64,000 bases of DNA, taken from Oligoflexus sp. GTDB taxonomy: Bacteria; Bdellovibrionota_B; Oligoflexia; Oligoflexales; Oligoflexaceae. This document shows, piece by piece, positions 63,558-64,000 of this stretch. The stretch's first letter is position 1, and each line of letters starts with the position of its first letter. The DNA lies in assembly GCF_035712445.1 (NCBI RefSeq), contig NZ_DASTAT010000013.1, forward strand, positions 28,237 through 92,236. The letters are read 5' to 3'. The position numbers were made by a program, and so were the translations under genes. The notes beneath the pieces were generated by a model that saw only the letters and a list, made by a program, of their open reading frames with translations, searched no databases and was not told the origin of the DNA.

Positions 63558-63977
63558 ATGCAGAAAGAGACCGTTTCAAGATCGGCAAAAAAAAGTCCAA
63601 TGAAGACGCGTCGCTCACGAACAAGTCGCGACTTCGAAAGCTTGGTTGGAAAGGAAGTATATGGAACCTGGATCGCAATGTTGAAAAAACTGGTGCCCGG
63701 TGGCCGCACTCACCGTCTTTCGGTCATTGTTGCTGGAATGTTGTACTATGCTTGGGGACAAAAAGCCGATAGTGATAACTCCGTTCGAGCGATCATCGAT
63801 GAAGCCGAGGGAGCGGATTATGAAGAGATGGAGGTCTTGCTACTTCCCCTCGTAGAACAGCTATTCAAAGATGCTGGAGTAAAGTGGAAACGGCAGAATT
63901 CCAAGGGTCATGGCTACAGTATAGCAGAAGACAGTATTCAGGAGTTCTTCAACTGGGATCTTATGCCGTGGCAATAG
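63558..63977 (+). CDS. Passenger protein of the IS, unknown
   Basis: 139 residues, GAGGGA five bases before the ATG, starting 31 bases after the transposase stop and ending three bases before the right inverted repeat. The N-terminus is very basic (KKSPMKTRRSRTSRDFE). The rest is mixed alpha/beta (VYGTWIAMLKKLVPGGRTHRLSVIVAGMLYYAWG... WKRQNSKGHGYSIAEDSIQEFFNW). I recognise no family. The position inside the inverted repeats shows that it moves with the transposase, either as a helper of transposition or a cargo gene. Confidence 0.75.
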   Translation: MQKETVSRSAKKSPMKTRRSRTSRDFESLVGKEVYGTWIAMLKKLVPGGRTHRLSVIVAGMLYYAWGQKADSDNSVRAIIDEAEGADYEEMEVLLLPLVEQLFKDAGVKWKRQNSKGHGYSIAEDSIQEFFNWDLMPWQ

Positions 63978-63980
63978 ATC

Positions 63981-64000
63981 AAGAACTCCTGACTCTCAAG
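63981..64000 (-). repeat. Right terminal inverted repeat of the IS
   Basis: Reverse complement reads CTTGAGAGTCAGGAGTTCTT, matching the left repeat at 18 of 20 positions. It reaches the last base of the window, so its outer end may lie beyond. Confidence 0.75.

Larger units (their letters stand above)
61959..64000 (+). mobile_element. Insertion sequence (IS4-type) with passenger gene, right end at window edge
   Basis: The 20 bases at 61959-61978 and the reverse complement of 63981-64000 agree at 18 of 20 positions, so they are the terminal inverted repeats. Between them lie an IS4-type transposase and one extra gene of 139 residues on the same strand. The element is at least 2042 bp; its right boundary may continue past 64000. 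No target-site duplication can be checked because the right flank is outside the window. It lies in non-coding sequence after the membrane protein gene and breaks no visible gene. Confidence 0.8.

Noticed and set aside
1-64000. CRISPR arrays, tRNA or rRNA genes
   Set aside because: No regularly spaced direct repeats of CRISPR size and no tRNA- or rRNA-like sequence was seen in the intergenic regions.

Overview
The window comes from a free-living, flagellated Gram-negative bacterium. It encodes many signal-peptide outer-membrane beta-barrels and lipoproteins, an LptE-like protein, Fe-superoxide dismutase and flagellar hook, cap and filament genes. Codon use is GC-rich, so long spurious antisense reading frames are common. 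The mix of Gld-type ABC transporter genes, DUF1501/planctomycete-type cytochrome genes, CHASE2 cyclases and a MoxR/Bat-like operon fits the Oligoflexia/Bdellovibrionota or a neighbouring deltaproteobacterial-grade lineage. That placement is inference, since no rRNA is present.

Layout. 1-5 kb: end of a Bat-like (aerotolerance type) membrane operon, then a LOG-family protein. 6-7.6 kb: a broken C39-type peptidase lipoprotein and an unknown lipoprotein. 7.7-10.5 kb: a TldD/TldE protease pair. 10.5-15.5 kb: M28 peptidase remnant, beta-carbonic anhydrase, M23 endopeptidase, Asn-rich lipoprotein, RecJ-like nuclease. 15.6-21.7 kb: five-gene secreted locus (barrel, lipoprotein, di-CxxCH protein, DUF1501 protein, barrel). 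21.7-31 kb: orphan substrate-binding protein, a CHASE2-cyclase-PilZ protein with two followers, a small duplicated protein, sodB, an LptE-like lipoprotein and a STAS-like protein. 31-36.3 kb: ABC-F ATPase, lipoprotein, barrel, and an HTH/coiled-coil protein. 36.4-45.2 kb: a second CHASE2 cyclase, a GNAT, a catalase-family protein, proC, and a FecCD/ATPase importer divergent from a small TonB-like protein. 45.3-49.8 kb: GldA-GldF-GldG-DUF4340 operon. 50-55.2 kb: fliC, fliD, fliS and flgE with a GNAT gene inserted on the other strand. 55.2-58.9 kb: plsC, a CoaBC-like protein with a degenerate decarboxylase half, a 54-residue basic protein missed by length cut-offs, a barrel and a GNAT.

From 59 kb the character changes. 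An AT-rich non-coding stretch holds a DnaA-box-like 9-mer and three copies of a 9-bp repeat. It is followed by a strongly structured leader whose last hairpin covers the ribosome-binding site of a winged-helix (replication-initiator-like) gene, which is coupled to a four-helix membrane protein gene. Next comes an insertion sequence with matching 20-bp terminal inverted repeats at 61959-61978 and at the last 20 bases of the window. It carries an IS4-type transposase and a second, unrecognised gene. This 59-64 kb segment is the best candidate for an undescribed system: a plasmid-like replication module residing in, or captured from, another replicon.
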